Below are positions 18,678 to 28,599 of a stretch of DNA of 64,000 nt, in pieces; the stretch's first letter is position 1, and each line of letters starts with the position of its first letter. The stretch covers positions 1-64,000 of the forward strand of contig NZ_JAJCIA010000017.1 in NCBI RefSeq assembly GCF_020554845.1, read 5' to 3'. This stretch comes from Blautia faecis. GTDB taxonomy: Bacteria; Bacillota; Clostridia; Lachnospirales; Lachnospiraceae. The notes under the pieces were generated by a model that worked only from the letters and a program-made list of their open reading frames with translations, was not told where the DNA came from and did no database searches. The position numbers and the translations under genes are program-made.

Positions 18678-21237
18678 GCTTGTTCTCCATTATCACATAT
18701 TCATATTTACCGTAGTCTGCTTCATGACAGCTGCCATCTGGCAGTAAAATTTCTGCATGGGCATTCGCCGGGATTTCTACTTTTATTCTGCAGTTTTCTC
18801 CCTCATACTCCCAGGAAGATTTAATTTTTCCAAAAGGTGAATCGTAAGATGCTTTCACATATCCAATCTGCCTGTCAGGATAGGGCTGAATCCTGATTTT
18901 TCCTTTTTCCACCCGTATTCCGGCAACACGATCCATCAGCCAGCCGGCAAAAGTTCCGAAAGAATAGTGATTCATGGAATCTTTCGGTTCTCTTCCTGCT
19001 TCCATACCTTTCCAGTTTTCCCAGACTGTAGTTGCATCATACTTCAGCTGATACAGCCACCCCGGATATGTGTCCTGAAGCATAAGCTTCCATGCCGTAT
19101 CTCCATGACCATAATCAGTCAGCACATGAAGCAGTTCATATGTGCTTAAAAATCCGGTATTCAGATGAAATCCGTTTTTCACGATCATTTCATTCAGCTC
19201 ATCACAGGCAATCTTTTTTTCTTCCTCTGAAAGCATGTCAAACATGATCGCGTGAACATAATCGCACTGTCTTTTCTGCTTCATATGTCCATTTTCCATA
19301 CAAACTTCCCGGTAGGCCAGTTTGGTAAACTTTCTCATTTCACTATAGAATTCTGCTTCTTTCTGGTATCCAAGAGCTTTTGCCATTTCTGAGGCGATAT
19401 AGCAGCCGTAAGATAAATGTGAAGTGCAGACTTCCGGTGCACCATGTTCATAAATATCTCTCAGGTAAGTTCCACCTGGATCTTCTGTGTTTATAAATCC
19501 GTTCCAGTCCGGTTCGATCCATTCTCCCCAATGCCAGCCTGTATCCAGCAGATAAGAACTATACTTTTCGTTTTTCCCTTTTTTTCTTCCAGGATTGTCC
19601 TTTTTTGCACGTTCCAGACAATAAGCCAACCATTCCTTTACTTTTTCATAATTTTCTGCAAGTATTTCTGGATTATTGTAACGAAGATACATTCTCCATG
19701 GAATCAGATCTATGGCATCACTCCATCCAGCCGCACCGTCAAACAAATGTCCCTGTGATGCCGGAGCTGTCTGGCTGATACAACCACCTTCCAGTTGTAC
19801 TTCCCTTAATTCACTTAAAAATTTCCGATATACCGGATAGCATTCCATCAGGTACATTCCTGTGTTTACAAATACCTGGGCATCGCCTGTGAAGCCGGTT
19901 CTCTCCCTTGTAGGACAATCAGTAGGAATTTCAAGGAAATTCCCTTTCATGCTCCACACTGCATTTGAAAACAGCTGATTGATTCCCGGATGTCCACATT
20001 CAAATTTTCCTGTCTGTGGCATATCTGAATAAACAGCAATTGCGGTAAAATTCTTTTCTGTCACTTTTACATCTGTTATAGCCTTAATATAGCGGAAACC
20101 AAATATGGATTTTTCCGGCTTATACTCATTCCAGCCTTCTTTACAAATGTATTTTACACATTGCTCTACCCGGTGCTCTGGTGCCTGGAAATTTTCCTGC
20201 GTAAAATTGCCATTCTGATCCAGACACTCTCCATGATAAAGCGTAATGCACTGTCCTGCCTGTGCATAAAATCCAAACTTCACGTAACCAGCTATGTTCT
20301 GACCAAAATCAATAACAACCTCTCCATTAGGTGTATGAATCTGCTTGCCTGTATAGTTTTCTTTTTCAACTACATCAAAGCTATTGGAACAAACCAGGTT
20401 TTCATAGCCGAATTGTTTTTCTGTTACCGGATGCCATTCACAGATGTTTTCTTTTCTTGCATCATAACACTCGCCCTGCATCAGATCATTTAACCCAAGC
20501 GGTCCCTCCTGGGATGCACTCCAGCTTTTATCACTTATCAGAACTGTTTTTCTATCAATTTCCAGCTGACACAGAATTGCCAGATCTATCCCAAAGCTAT
20601 TTCGTACTCCACCGTATCCAGTATCGCCTCGCCACCAGCCATCTCCAACTGTAACAAGAATTTCATTTTTTCCGACGTTTAAAAGCCCACTCACATCGTA
20701 TGTCTGATATTGAAGTCTGGCATTATACTGACTTGTACCAGGGGCAAGAATAAAATCACTGGCTTTTTTCCCATTTATATACGCATTATAAATACCATGG
20801 GCAGTTATATAGAGTCTGGCATTTCCGGAATTCTCTACCAGAAATTCTTTTTTCAGATAACTGGCAGGCTGTCTTTCCTCTGGTTCATGAAAAAGTTCCG
20901 GATCAATCCATTCTGCCACCCAGTCTTTTTCATCCAGAAGTCCTATTTCAAAGCTGCTTTTTTCGCTCCATTCTCCACAGATATCCTTTTCATCCCATAA
21001 ACGGACTTTCCAGGTCACCTGACTGCGGCTTTTTAATTTTCCTTGATATTTATGATCCATTACAGAAGATCTGACTTTTCCAGTGTCATATATCTCCTGA
21101 CCATCCACACTGGCTTTTACCTGATAGGCCGTCTGTGTCTTTGCTTCTTGTACTTTCCATAACAATTTTGGTGAAACAATATCTATAGTTGGATTACCTG
21201 TTAAGTATTCAATTTTCAAATCCGTTGCTTTTATCAT
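18670..21237 (-). CDS. GH78 alpha-L-rhamnosidase
   Basis: An 855-residue enzyme. N-terminal beta domains include R-L-Y-I-T-A-H-G-I-Y-N-A-Y-I-N-G and G-D-G-W-W-R-G. The (alpha/alpha)6 catalytic barrel carries the family motif D-C-P-T-R-E-R-T-G-F-T-G-D-A-Q near residues 440-455, whose Glu is the likely general acid. The C-terminal beta domain holds S-P-F-G-K-I-K-S-S-W. It releases terminal L-rhamnose from plant or bacterial rhamnosides. There is no signal peptide, so the rhamnoside enters the cell first. It shares one base with the stop of the upstream GH3 and overlaps the next gene by eight. This is the strongest clue that the locus handles rhamnosylated beta-glycosides. Confidence 0.94.
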   Translation of the reverse strand: MIKATDLKIEYLTGNPTIDIVSPKLLWKVQEAKTQTAYQVKASVDGQEIYDTGKVRSSVMDHKYQGKLKSRSQVTWKVRLWDEKDICGEWSEKSSFEIGLLDEKDWVAEWIDPELFHEPEERQPASYLKKEFLVENSGNARLYITAHGIYNAYINGKKASDFILAPGTSQYNARLQYQTYDVSGLLNVGKNEILVTVGDGWWRGDTGYGGVRNSFGIDLAILCQLEIDRKTVLISDKSWSASQEGPLGLNDLMQGECYDARKENICEWHPVTEKQFGYENLVCSNSFDVVEKENYTGKQIHTPNGEVVIDFGQNIAGYVKFGFYAQAGQCITLYHGECLDQNGNFTQENFQAPEHRVEQCVKYICKEGWNEYKPEKSIFGFRYIKAITDVKVTEKNFTAIAVYSDMPQTGKFECGHPGINQLFSNAVWSMKGNFLEIPTDCPTRERTGFTGDAQVFVNTGMYLMECYPVYRKFLSELREVQLEGGCISQTAPASQGHLFDGAAGWSDAIDLIPWRMYLRYNNPEILAENYEKVKEWLAYCLERAKKDNPGRKKGKNEKYSSYLLDTGWHWGEWIEPDWNGFINTEDPGGTYLRDIYEHGAPEVCTSHLSYGCYIASEMAKALGYQKEAEFYSEMRKFTKLAYREVCMENGHMKQKRQCDYVHAIMFDMLSEEEKKIACDELNEMIVKNGFHLNTGFLSTYELLHVLTDYGHGDTAWKLMLQDTYPGWLYQLKYDATTVWENWKGMEAGREPKDSMNHYSFGTFAGWLMDRVAGIRVEKGKIRIQPYPDRQIGYVKASYDSPFGKIKSSWEYEGENCRIKVEIPANAHAEILLPDGSCHEADYGKYEYVIMENKHE

Positions 21238-23870
21238 TATGACTCCTCAGTGTAGGTATTGCTTTTTGCTATGATCCGTAAAATTCTTTCTGCACATCCA
21301 CGTAATTCTTCCAGTGTAATCGGATATTTTACAGTTCCCTCTTCTGCATCAACAGATGCAAGTATTTCCTCTACGTCCTCTTTGCTTCCCGGCATAAGCA
21401 GGTCATTTCCTGCCTTGATGCAGGCTGCCGCGTTGGAAGGTCCATATAAAGGCATTCTGCCTTCCAGATCCGGTTTGGGCTCTGCGGTAGTACCCCAGTC
21501 AGTCATAATCAGCCCTTCAAAGCCCCACTCCTGACGTGCAGCTTTTGTTAAAAGATCTACCGAATTCGCAGTATGAATTCCATTCAACATATTGTAAGAT
21601 GACATCAAGGCCAACGGCTGTGCTTTTCTGATTGCGATTTCAAATCCTTTCAAGTAAATTTCACGCAGAGTGCGTTCTGTCACGTGACTATTATTGTATG
21701 CCCTGTTATCTTCCAGATTGTTACATGCGAAATGTTTAATTGTAGTACCAGCTCCAGGGTGAGACTGAACGCCTTGGGTCTCAGCAGCTGCACAAATACC
21801 GGAAATAAGCGGATCTTCAGAATAATATTCGAAGTTTCTTCCACACAAAGGATTTCTCTGGATATTCATTCCCGGTGCCAGCCAAAGCATGATTCCAAAT
21901 TCTTTCATTTCGGAACCGACAATATCTCCTGCTTCGTAAAGAGCCTCTTTATCCTAGGTCTGTGCCAGCAAAGTTGCTGTAGGAATTCCAGTGCAATACT
22001 GATAATAAGTAACTTCCTTCTCTTTCAAAGGCCGATTATCCTGTTTCATAAAAATATCCATAAAATCATTTCCAAGGGCTGGTTTCTGCCAAGTCACATT
22101 CTGACCGTCATCCACTGTAAAGATTGGTGACAACCGCAAACCAGCAGGTCCGTCAGCCAGAATAATATTATGTATATTTCTGCTTTTAATAAGACTTGAA
22201 GTCGTTTCTCCTGCAGCTCCAGGGCAGGCTCTGCTTGCCGCCCCTATTGTCGAAGTTTCTTCTTCACCGCCTCTTGCTGTTCCAACACATAATGCAGTCA
22301 GTTCTTCTTTTGTTAACTGCTGTACCAGATCGTACAGACTGCATTTTCCAGAGAGCACATCTTCCATTCTGTAGATTTGAGATGCTTGAATTTCCGTTTT
22401 CTTGTCAGGAACCTGTTCTGATTTTTTTATTTGTTTTTCCAGACAATTGTCATTTTTCTTTTTTGTCAGAAAACTTTCTACAAACAAATCTGGAGCATTC
22501 TTGATTTCTTTTTCTTCTTCCGGATATGAATAAAACAGCGTTTTATCCCCATGGATGCATTCCATTTCACAATCCAGCGGCAATAATTTTTCCAGTTTCT
22601 GATAGATACATTCTTTTTCCAGGTGAATAACTCCGGTCACCTTTGTTGCTCTGGAATGTTCTCCTACACGGATAATATAGCTGCCTTTCTCCCAGATCCA
22701 CGCTTCCTGTTTCTCATCATAAGAAGCCATCCGGCTTACCGGAAAGGAAATCGTCATATTCTCACTCTCACCAGGCTGTAGGCATTTTGTTTTTGCATAA
22801 GCTGCCAGTTCCTGATAAGGCTTTTCCAGCCGTCCATCCGGTTCTGATATATAAATCTGCACTACTTCCCTTCCAGAATATTCTTTTCCTGCATTCGTAA
22901 CCTGTACATTTAATACGATTTCAGAATTTTTAAGTAAAATATCCTTTGTTTCAACCCAAAATGTAGTATAAGATTTTCCATATCCAAATGGATATGCCGG
23001 AACTTTTCCAAAAGAATCAAACCAACGGTACCCCACATAAATTCCTTCTGTATAATATTCATCATCCCGGTTTCCGTTCCTATATCCAAATGTATCTGCA
23101 TTGGGATAATCTTCATATTCTTTTGCCCAGGTCGCTGCCAGATGTCCACAGGGATTTACTTTTCCACTCAAAACATCTGCAAGTGCATCTCCCCCTGAGC
23201 TGCCAGCCTGTCCCATCAGAACAACAGCTGAAATATTGGACAGCTCATGGAAAAAGGAAGTATCAATCACGCCGCCAATGTTCAGTACAACAATAACGTG
23301 ACTGTAATGGCTGCACAGAGTAGTCAAAAACTCTTTCTCTTCCTGATGCAGCTGATAGTCACCAGGCTCATTTCTTCTGTCTGCACCTTCACCGGAATTT
23401 CTTGCAAGTACATAAATTGCAATATCCTGGTCTGCCTTGGAAAAATCATTTTCTTCTGTAGGAATCGTCAAAGGGTTCCGATGGGCAAACATCGCCCAGA
23501 ATGCCAGTTCCGGAGAATCGGCATATTTTTGCTGCATTTTTTCCTTATAAGCTTCTTTCTTCTGCACTGCCGCAGCATCGTATCTGTCCAGCCACGCTTT
23601 CGTGGTAATGACAGCACCTGCGTGCTCCAGCCCTTGTTCTACAGAACTGACTTCTCTTGCATTCACTTCTCCTGAGCCAGTTCCACCTGAGACGGTATGT
23701 CTGGCACCATTTCCAAACAAAGCGATTTTTGCTTCTTTTAACTTGAGCGGCAGAATACCGTTATTCTCCAGCAAAACCATTCCTTCTGCTGCAATCAGGC
23801 GACTTCTGTTTCTGTTTTCGATTTCGCGTCGGCTTACATCCGGCGAAACTGCTGCGTAAATTTTTTTCAT
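21237..23870 (-). pseudogene. GH3 (permuted order) interrupted by one in-frame TAG
   Basis: Two frames in the same phase (23870-21954 and 21953-21237) make one permuted GH3 of about 877 codons. They are parted by a single TAG at 21954-21956. Across the stop the sequence runs L-L-A-Q-T-stop-D-K-E-A-L-Y-E, where the related enzyme at 8979-11426 continues without a break into F-D-K-K-L-W-Y-E. A Trp codon (TGG) changed to TAG explains it simply. The nucleophile Asp (I-M-T-D-W-G) lies after the stop, so the first part alone cannot be active. All other family motifs and the tight coupling to GH78 are intact, suggesting recent damage or suppression. The start at ATG 23870 has GGAG nine bases upstream. 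Confidence 0.85.
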
Positions 23871-23969
23871 GCCCAACACTCCAGATTCTAATTGTAAATT
23901 ATGGATTTATACTTTACGACTGATGCTATGCTAATTGGTGTTTGTTACCAGTGAACAGTAACTGCTGTT

Positions 23970-25388
23970 TTACTGCTCAGTGCTTTTCTGGCTGCGTCTT
24001 CTCGCCAGTTCTTCATGAATCGCCGGAAGCTTTTCTTCCAGATCAAAGAACCGGAACAATACAAATAATCCAAGATTGATAATCAGTGGAAGATAGTTTG
24101 AAAATGCATAAATTGCATATCTCATAGAAGTAGTTGCCACTTCCAGATCCGGATTGTAAGCGCCCAATGCCAGACAAGCTGTAAGGATTACAGAACCTAC
24201 ACCGGAACCGATCTTGGTTCCAATTCCAATTGCACCTGATGAAACACCTACCATTTTGTTGTAGTATGTATATTCGTTGTAATCGATAACCATAGCCAGA
24301 AGAACTCCGTACAGACACATCAGCGGAATCTGAACAAAGCTTCCGATTACACTGACTGCAATATATACCTTAAAATTAGTCGGGATAATACAACGAATTA
24401 AAGCAGTAAATGCAGCTCCCAGTACACCGAAATCAATTGTTTTACGAACTCCCAGTTTTGCAATAATCGGTTTCGACACGACAAAACCAACAAGAGTGGC
24501 AAAAAATCCCAGGGCTCCAGCAAGTGCTACCAGATTATCATTTCCGAAAATCCATTTACAGTAATAAGTACCAGATGTAGCAGCAATTGAATTTGTGATC
24601 TGTGTGATCAGATTAAAAAGTATTAAAATAACCCAATATTTATTTTTAAACAACATTGGAATAGATTTCTTTAACGGAATTGCTTCTTCCTCATCCTGAC
24701 TATCATTTTCACTAACTTCATCTACAAGTTTCGCTTTGCGACCGTTCATATAACAGATAGAAAGCATTAACAGAACCAGAAGCGCCATAATAAAACCATA
24801 TTTTATCCATGCATTCTGATTGCCGCCCAGGGCATTTGTAATCGGAATTGTAAGAATCGCGATTACCATTCCAGAGCCATATGCACCAACAGCCCTGCAT
24901 ACACCCATACTTTCACGTTCGCTCTGGCTGTTTGTTCTGACAACCATAACAGCAGACATTGGAGTTCCCATCAGGGTTCCGCATACTGCTGACAAAAGAA
25001 TGTTTGTCACACATGCATATATCAGTGCAGGAATCTGTCCTGCCTTAATTGGTACGCAGAACAGTAATGCTGCCAGAATGGAATATGGAACCATCATTCT
25101 TAAAATCCAACGATAGTATTTTCTATTTCCACCTTTGGAGTGATCGATTATATTTCCAAACCACAGATCCGTCACTGCATCTACAATCTTTGCGATCAGC
25201 ATTACAATACCAATGCCGCCAACAGCCAAACCCACCTTATCCGTATAGAAATAAGTAAGCTGGCCAATCAGATTGGCTACCAGATTCATGCCAAACTGCC
25301 CTGACATATCTGCAAGATAATCACGTTTGCGCATCATTTTCTGCACACCATTTCGGTCAACTCCCAGACCGCGTTTTTCTTTTCTCAT
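23970..25388 (-). CDS. GPH-family sugar:cation symporter (MelB/XylP-like)
   Basis: A 472-residue transporter with twelve predicted membrane spans. The MelB-type signature is visible near the N-terminus (Y-F-Y-T-D-K-V-G-L, then K-I-V-D-A-V-T-D-L-W-F-G). A cytoplasmic loop carries G-T-P-M-S-A. Members import di- or oligosaccharides and glycosides with Na+ or H+; the substrate here is unknown. It is first in the glycosidase operon and diverges from the AraC gene, with an AAGGAG ten bases before its ATG. Having both this symporter and the ABC importer at the other end of the locus suggests two sizes of substrate. Confidence 0.92.
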   Translation of the reverse strand: MRKEKRGLGVDRNGVQKMMRKRDYLADMSGQFGMNLVANLIGQLTYFYTDKVGLAVGGIGIVMLIAKIVDAVTDLWFGNIIDHSKGGNRKYYRWILRMMVPYSILAALLFCVPIKAGQIPALIYACVTNILLSAVCGTLMGTPMSAVMVVRTNSQSERESMGVCRAVGAYGSGMVIAILTIPITNALGGNQNAWIKYGFIMALLVLLMLSICYMNGRKAKLVDEVSENDSQDEEEAIPLKKSIPMLFKNKYWVILILFNLITQITNSIAATSGTYYCKWIFGNDNLVALAGALGFFATLVGFVVSKPIIAKLGVRKTIDFGVLGAAFTALIRCIIPTNFKVYIAVSVIGSFVQIPLMCLYGVLLAMVIDYNEYTYYNKMVGVSSGAIGIGTKIGSGVGSVILTACLALGAYNPDLEVATTSMRYAIYAFSNYLPLIINLGLFVLFRFFDLEEKLPAIHEELARRRSQKSTEQ

Positions 25389-25601
25389 GTTTTCTTCTCC
25401 TTTTTGTATCTAATACTTTTATAGCTACCAGGGATCAGTAACTTTTTATACCTCAACTTTATCATTCTTAGTTTTTTCTGTATTGTAATTTAAGGTTTTA
25501 TATTGTAAAATTCAACATATAATTTCAGATTTTTAACATTAACAAGCCCCCAAAAATACTGTCAAATATAGATTTAGAAAAACTTGAGGAGATGCTTTCA
25601 T

Positions 25602-26786
25602 ATGAATTATGTATCTTTTTGCAAAATGTATTTTTCTGTTACCCATATTCCAGTCAGTCTTATGAAAAAGAACGAAGCCATTTATTCTTCTATTGGTGAA
25701 GTATGTTCCGTAAAGGCTGCGCGTTATTGGGAAATGGCACCGATTGATGACACCCCTAATTTTTACCGATATTCACCAGATATTGAATATGGAGTTGTCC
25801 ATATCCTTGGAACCGATTACGCAATTGTTCTCGGACCAGCTTTTAGTGTTCCGGTTACTTCTGAAATTATCAGAACTTATATGCATGAAAATGCCATTGC
25901 ATTGGAATACCAAGAGGCAGTCGCAGAATTTCTCTGTACTATCCCGCGAATTACTTACCAGCAATTTTCCAGACATCTCGCATTAATTCACCTATGTCTG
26001 AATCAAAAAGAAATAAGTGTCCAGGATCTTTTTCAACAGGACAATGAGCACGTGAGAAAACGTGAAGAACAGAACGTCAACGAAATTGCCAATAATATCG
26101 AGAATAATAATTTACACGACTCCTACTATTTTGAGCAGGAATTATATCAAGCAGTAAAAGAAGGAAACCCTGTCAAACTAGATCATTTTTTGAACACAAA
26201 CAAGTTTCAATCCATAGAGGGAAAAATGGCCAACACGCCTTTGCGCCATGCCAAAAATCTATTTATCGCGACAACAACAAAAGTGGGAATGCTTGGTGCC
26301 ATTCCAGGCGGTCTGGATATCGAAAAGACCTATCAGCTTATGGATCTATATATTCAGGAATGCGAACGACTGCAGACGATCAGTGATGTAAAATCCCTCC
26401 AGTATTCCATGATACAGGATTTCTGCCACCATACAGCTAATACTCATATTCCAGAAGGAATTTCCTCTGAAATATACAACTGTATGAGCTACATCCGCTG
26501 CCACACCAACGAAAATCTAAGTATTGAAGATATCGCAAAACAGATTCATCGCAGCAGTTCCTACACCATGAAGCATTTTAAAGAAGAACTTGGAATTAAT
26601 ATAGGGGCATACATTGTCCGCTGTAAGCTGGAAGATGCCAAGGGACTGTTGACTTATAGTGATAAAAGCCTGACTGAGATTTCGAACTATCTTTGTTTTT
26701 CCAGCCAGTCTTATTTTCAGAATGTTTTTAAGAAAAAATATGGGCTGACACCTTTACAGTATAGAAAAAAGACACAACATATATAA
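25602..26786 (+). CDS. AraC-family transcriptional regulator
   Basis: A 394-residue regulator, divergent from the symporter-glycosidase operon, with 213 bases between the starts. The C-terminal 100 residues hold two helix-turn-helix motifs (I-A-K-Q-I-H-R-S-S-S-Y-T-M-K-H-F and I-S-N-Y-L-C-F-S-S-Q-S-Y-F-Q-N-V-F). The N-terminal 280 residues are a poorly conserved sensing domain with no membrane span. A TTG at 25584 could start the frame, but the GAGGAG overlaps it, so ATG at 25602 is preferred. It probably controls the divergent operon in response to its sugar. A TATAAT stands at 25518-25523. Confidence 0.88.
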   Translation: MNYVSFCKMYFSVTHIPVSLMKKNEAIYSSIGEVCSVKAARYWEMAPIDDTPNFYRYSPDIEYGVVHILGTDYAIVLGPAFSVPVTSEIIRTYMHENAIALEYQEAVAEFLCTIPRITYQQFSRHLALIHLCLNQKEISVQDLFQQDNEHVRKREEQNVNEIANNIENNNLHDSYYFEQELYQAVKEGNPVKLDHFLNTNKFQSIEGKMANTPLRHAKNLFIATTTKVGMLGAIPGGLDIEKTYQLMDLYIQECERLQTISDVKSLQYSMIQDFCHHTANTHIPEGISSEIYNCMSYIRCHTNENLSIEDIAKQIHRSSSYTMKHFKEELGINIGAYIVRCKLEDAKGLLTYSDKSLTEISNYLCFSSQSYFQNVFKKKYGLTPLQYRKKTQHI

Positions 26787-26893
26787 AAAATTTTTCACCA
26801 TCTTAGAAATTAATGATAATTTTTTTCAGCTAGTTTATCATTTTCGTAACGTCACGAAAATGTCTCAAACTACATAATAACCTATAAAATATA

Positions 26894-26960
26894 AAAAGGC
26901 TGCTTCTTATAAAGATATCCCTTAGTCAAATTGGATTTCTTTATTTTCAAACAGCCTTTT
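26894..26960. terminator. Two-way terminator-like repeat
   Basis: AAAAGGCTG (26894-26902) pairs with CAGCCTTTT (26952-26960) across a long loop of about 49 bases. It lies between the AraC stop (26786) and the convergent operon end (27003), so it could serve both strands. The loop is unusually long for a simple terminator. Confidence 0.4.
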
Positions 26961-27002
26961 AATAAATTGTGAACTTCCAGAAATTTTACAACTAAATCCA
27001 GC

Positions 27003-27260
27003 CTATATCCATTCATCGGCATTCCGAATCAAGTCAATGATTTCATCCAATGAACGCTCACTTTCCACGTATACATCATACAACGCCTGTTTTGCCCTCT
27101 CGATTTTCCGTTCCGGGTGTCGTTCATCCAGCAGTGTGGAAAGCTCCTCAGCAAGAACACTATATTCCTTATGTTTTTTAATTACTTTTTCCTGAAGTCT
27201 TTCTATTTTTCTGTCCAGAGCTTCTATGTGTTTCCTTTCTTCCTGCTCCTGTTTTTCCAT
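27003..27260 (-). CDS. Small coiled-coil protein (85 aa)
   Basis: Residues 1-50 are a charged coiled coil (M-E-K-Q-E-Q-E-E-R-K-H-I-E-A-L-D-R-K-I-E-R-L), and the C-terminus reads S-L-D-E-I-I-D-L-I-R-N-A-D-E-W. It resembles the small DUF4315-type proteins carried by conjugative elements of Clostridia; the function is unknown. The frame opens at 27323, but AGGAAG before ATG 27260 supports the shorter form. It is the last gene of the operon and starts one base after the upstream stop. Confidence 0.6.
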   Translation of the reverse strand: MEKQEQEERKHIEALDRKIERLQEKVIKKHKEYSVLAEELSTLLDERHPERKIERAKQALYDVYVESERSLDEIIDLIRNADEWI

Positions 27261-27261
27261 G

Positions 27262-27504
27262 TCATTCTTCCTCTCTACTGTCGGTATCCGTTTTTCCTTG
27301 TATAAAACTGAGGATCTCCTCATAGCTTTTTTCGCTTCCTGTAATAGCTTTTAAAATTTCTTCATTCAAAATCGCTTTTTTCTTTTTATGCAGGTCTTCC
27401 AGTTCCGCTGTCAGGCGGTCATTCTGTTCACGGTTCCGGCTGATTGCCCTCTCTGTTTTTGCTATTTTCTGTTCAAGTGTTTCCCTGTTCATGTTTCTTG
27501 CCAT
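27262..27504 (-). CDS. Small coiled-coil protein, DUF4315-like (80 aa)
   Basis: A charged helical protein (E-T-L-E-Q-K-I-A-K-T-E-R-A-I-S-R-N-R-E-Q-N) with a C-terminal segment S-Y-E-E-I-L-S-F-I-Q-G that parallels its neighbour's, so the two may be diverged duplicates. GGGAG precedes the ATG at 27504, which overlaps the upstream stop. Similar small proteins sit in the conjugation modules of Firmicutes elements; the role is unknown. Confidence 0.62.
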   Translation of the reverse strand: MARNMNRETLEQKIAKTERAISRNREQNDRLTAELEDLHKKKKAILNEEILKAITGSEKSYEEILSFIQGKTDTDSREEE

Positions 27505-27836
27505 CACTGTACTCCCTTCAAGATTCTGCTGATATTTTCTGCACGGTATTTCACATAATTCCAATCCATGTCAAAAGCACTTAAGATCACTTTCTGGGTT
27601 TTGGTTACTGCATGATCAAGCCGGTACACCTTATCCAGCTGGCGTGTCATCTCGATCTTTTCCAGTTCCACGATTTCATAGGCACCTGTTGCTGCCAGGT
27701 AAAAGACATATCCGGCATATCCAAATCCACATAGCACCAGATAAATGGTCCATAGTACAAACCCGGTGGATTTTTCCGCCATTCCAAATGTACATCCGCA
27801 ATATAAAATAACCAGGCAGATCAAAACAGTGTTCAC
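27504..27836 (-). CDS. Small membrane protein (110 aa)
   Basis: Two hydrophobic segments (residues 3-20 and 26-48: T-G-F-V-L-W-T-I-Y-L-V-L-C-G-F-G-Y-A-G-Y-V-F-Y) are followed by a charged cytoplasmic tail with D-M-D-W-N-Y-V-K-Y. I do not recognise the family. The only sensible start is GTG at 27836, which overlaps the stop of the 32-residue frame at 27833-27931 by four bases (GTGA). That supports both as real, coupled genes. It belongs to the element-like operon running from 30784 to 27003. Confidence 0.55.
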   Translation of the reverse strand: MNTVLICLVILYCGCTFGMAEKSTGFVLWTIYLVLCGFGYAGYVFYLAATGAYEIVELEKIEMTRQLDKVYRLDHAVTKTQKVILSAFDMDWNYVKYRAENISRILKGVQ

Positions 27837-27931
27837 AATCCGTTTCTGAAAAAGCCAGGAATCCTTTCATACCCGATCTGGATTTTTTCCAGGTTCTCAT
27901 ACAACTGCTGCCATCCTTTCTTTTGCTTCAA
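27833..27931 (-). CDS. Putative 32-residue small protein overlapping two genes
   Basis: A TTG at 27931, five bases after AGGAAGG, opens a 32-residue frame (K-Q-K-K-G-W-Q-Q-L-Y-E-N-L-E-K-I-Q...R-N-G-L). It overlaps the end of the 229-residue gene by 35 bases in another frame, and its TGA overlaps the GTG of the next gene as GTGA. Without it the 229- and 110-residue genes would be about 60 bases apart and the GTG would lack a ribosome-binding site. The composition is basic and aromatic, with no membrane segment. It is unrecognised; chance is not excluded. Confidence 0.4.
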   Translation of the reverse strand: MKQKKGWQQLYENLEKIQIGYERIPGFFRNGL

Positions 27932-28586
27932 GTCCGCCTTCCTCTCTGATACAGCTAATCACAAGCTGTTTCTTTTTGTACAGGGAAACTAAAATGCGTA
28001 AATACTCCTGGCTGACCTGTTCTAAAATCTCCTCTTTTTGTTTTTCTGCTACCGGAACCTTTTGAGTTTCTTTTTGTAGGCTGCATAAATGATCGGAAAT
28101 GGTTCCATTTTTCACGATCTGGGTAAAGACCTTGTGTTCTTCATAAGAAAATGTAGGCTTTTGAAATGCACGAAGGGCAAACTTTATTCCTTTTCCCATG
28201 GCCAGGCTGTCGGTAAAGTTTCGCATCCGGTCAGAAAAAGAATAACAGATTGGCTTCAGTACTGCCCTTTGAAAAAGGAAAAACAGTGCTTCTTCTTTTG
28301 TCTCTCCCTCGCATCTGGCTACCAAGCCGCGCCGTACCAGACGGTTTAAGCAAAAACGAAAATCCTCTTCATCCGCCCATTCCATCGCCTTTTCTTTTCC
28401 AAGGGCAATACATAAAAGCCGGTACATCTGGGAGTGTACATTTGCCTCTTCGCATACCGACCAGGTAAGGGCGGCCCAAATCATGGTCTCCATCTCAGAG
28501 AGTACCTTTTCCTGCTCCCCAACCCGTACCACAAACCTTCCGGAGTCTTCTTCCACCCGGTTTCCCACTGCTGTATAAAAAATCAT
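27897..28586 (-). CDS. Hypothetical protein (229 aa), element operon
   Basis: A soluble, mostly helical protein opening M-I-F-Y-T-A-V-G-N-R-V-E-E-D-S-G-R-F. It contains a winged-helix-like stretch (F-R-F-C-L-N-R-L-V-R-R-G-L-V-A-R-C-E-G-E) that could bind nucleic acid, and a Glu/Lys-rich C-terminal part. I do not recognise a named family. AAGGAGG stands eight bases before the ATG, and the stop of the upstream membrane-protein gene is 13 bases away. Confidence 0.6.
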   Translation of the reverse strand: MIFYTAVGNRVEEDSGRFVVRVGEQEKVLSEMETMIWAALTWSVCEEANVHSQMYRLLCIALGKEKAMEWADEEDFRFCLNRLVRRGLVARCEGETKEEALFFLFQRAVLKPICYSFSDRMRNFTDSLAMGKGIKFALRAFQKPTFSYEEHKVFTQIVKNGTISDHLCSLQKETQKVPVAEKQKEEILEQVSQEYLRILVSLYKKKQLVISCIREEGGLEAKERMAAVV

Positions 28587-28599
28587 TTAAAGTTCCTCC

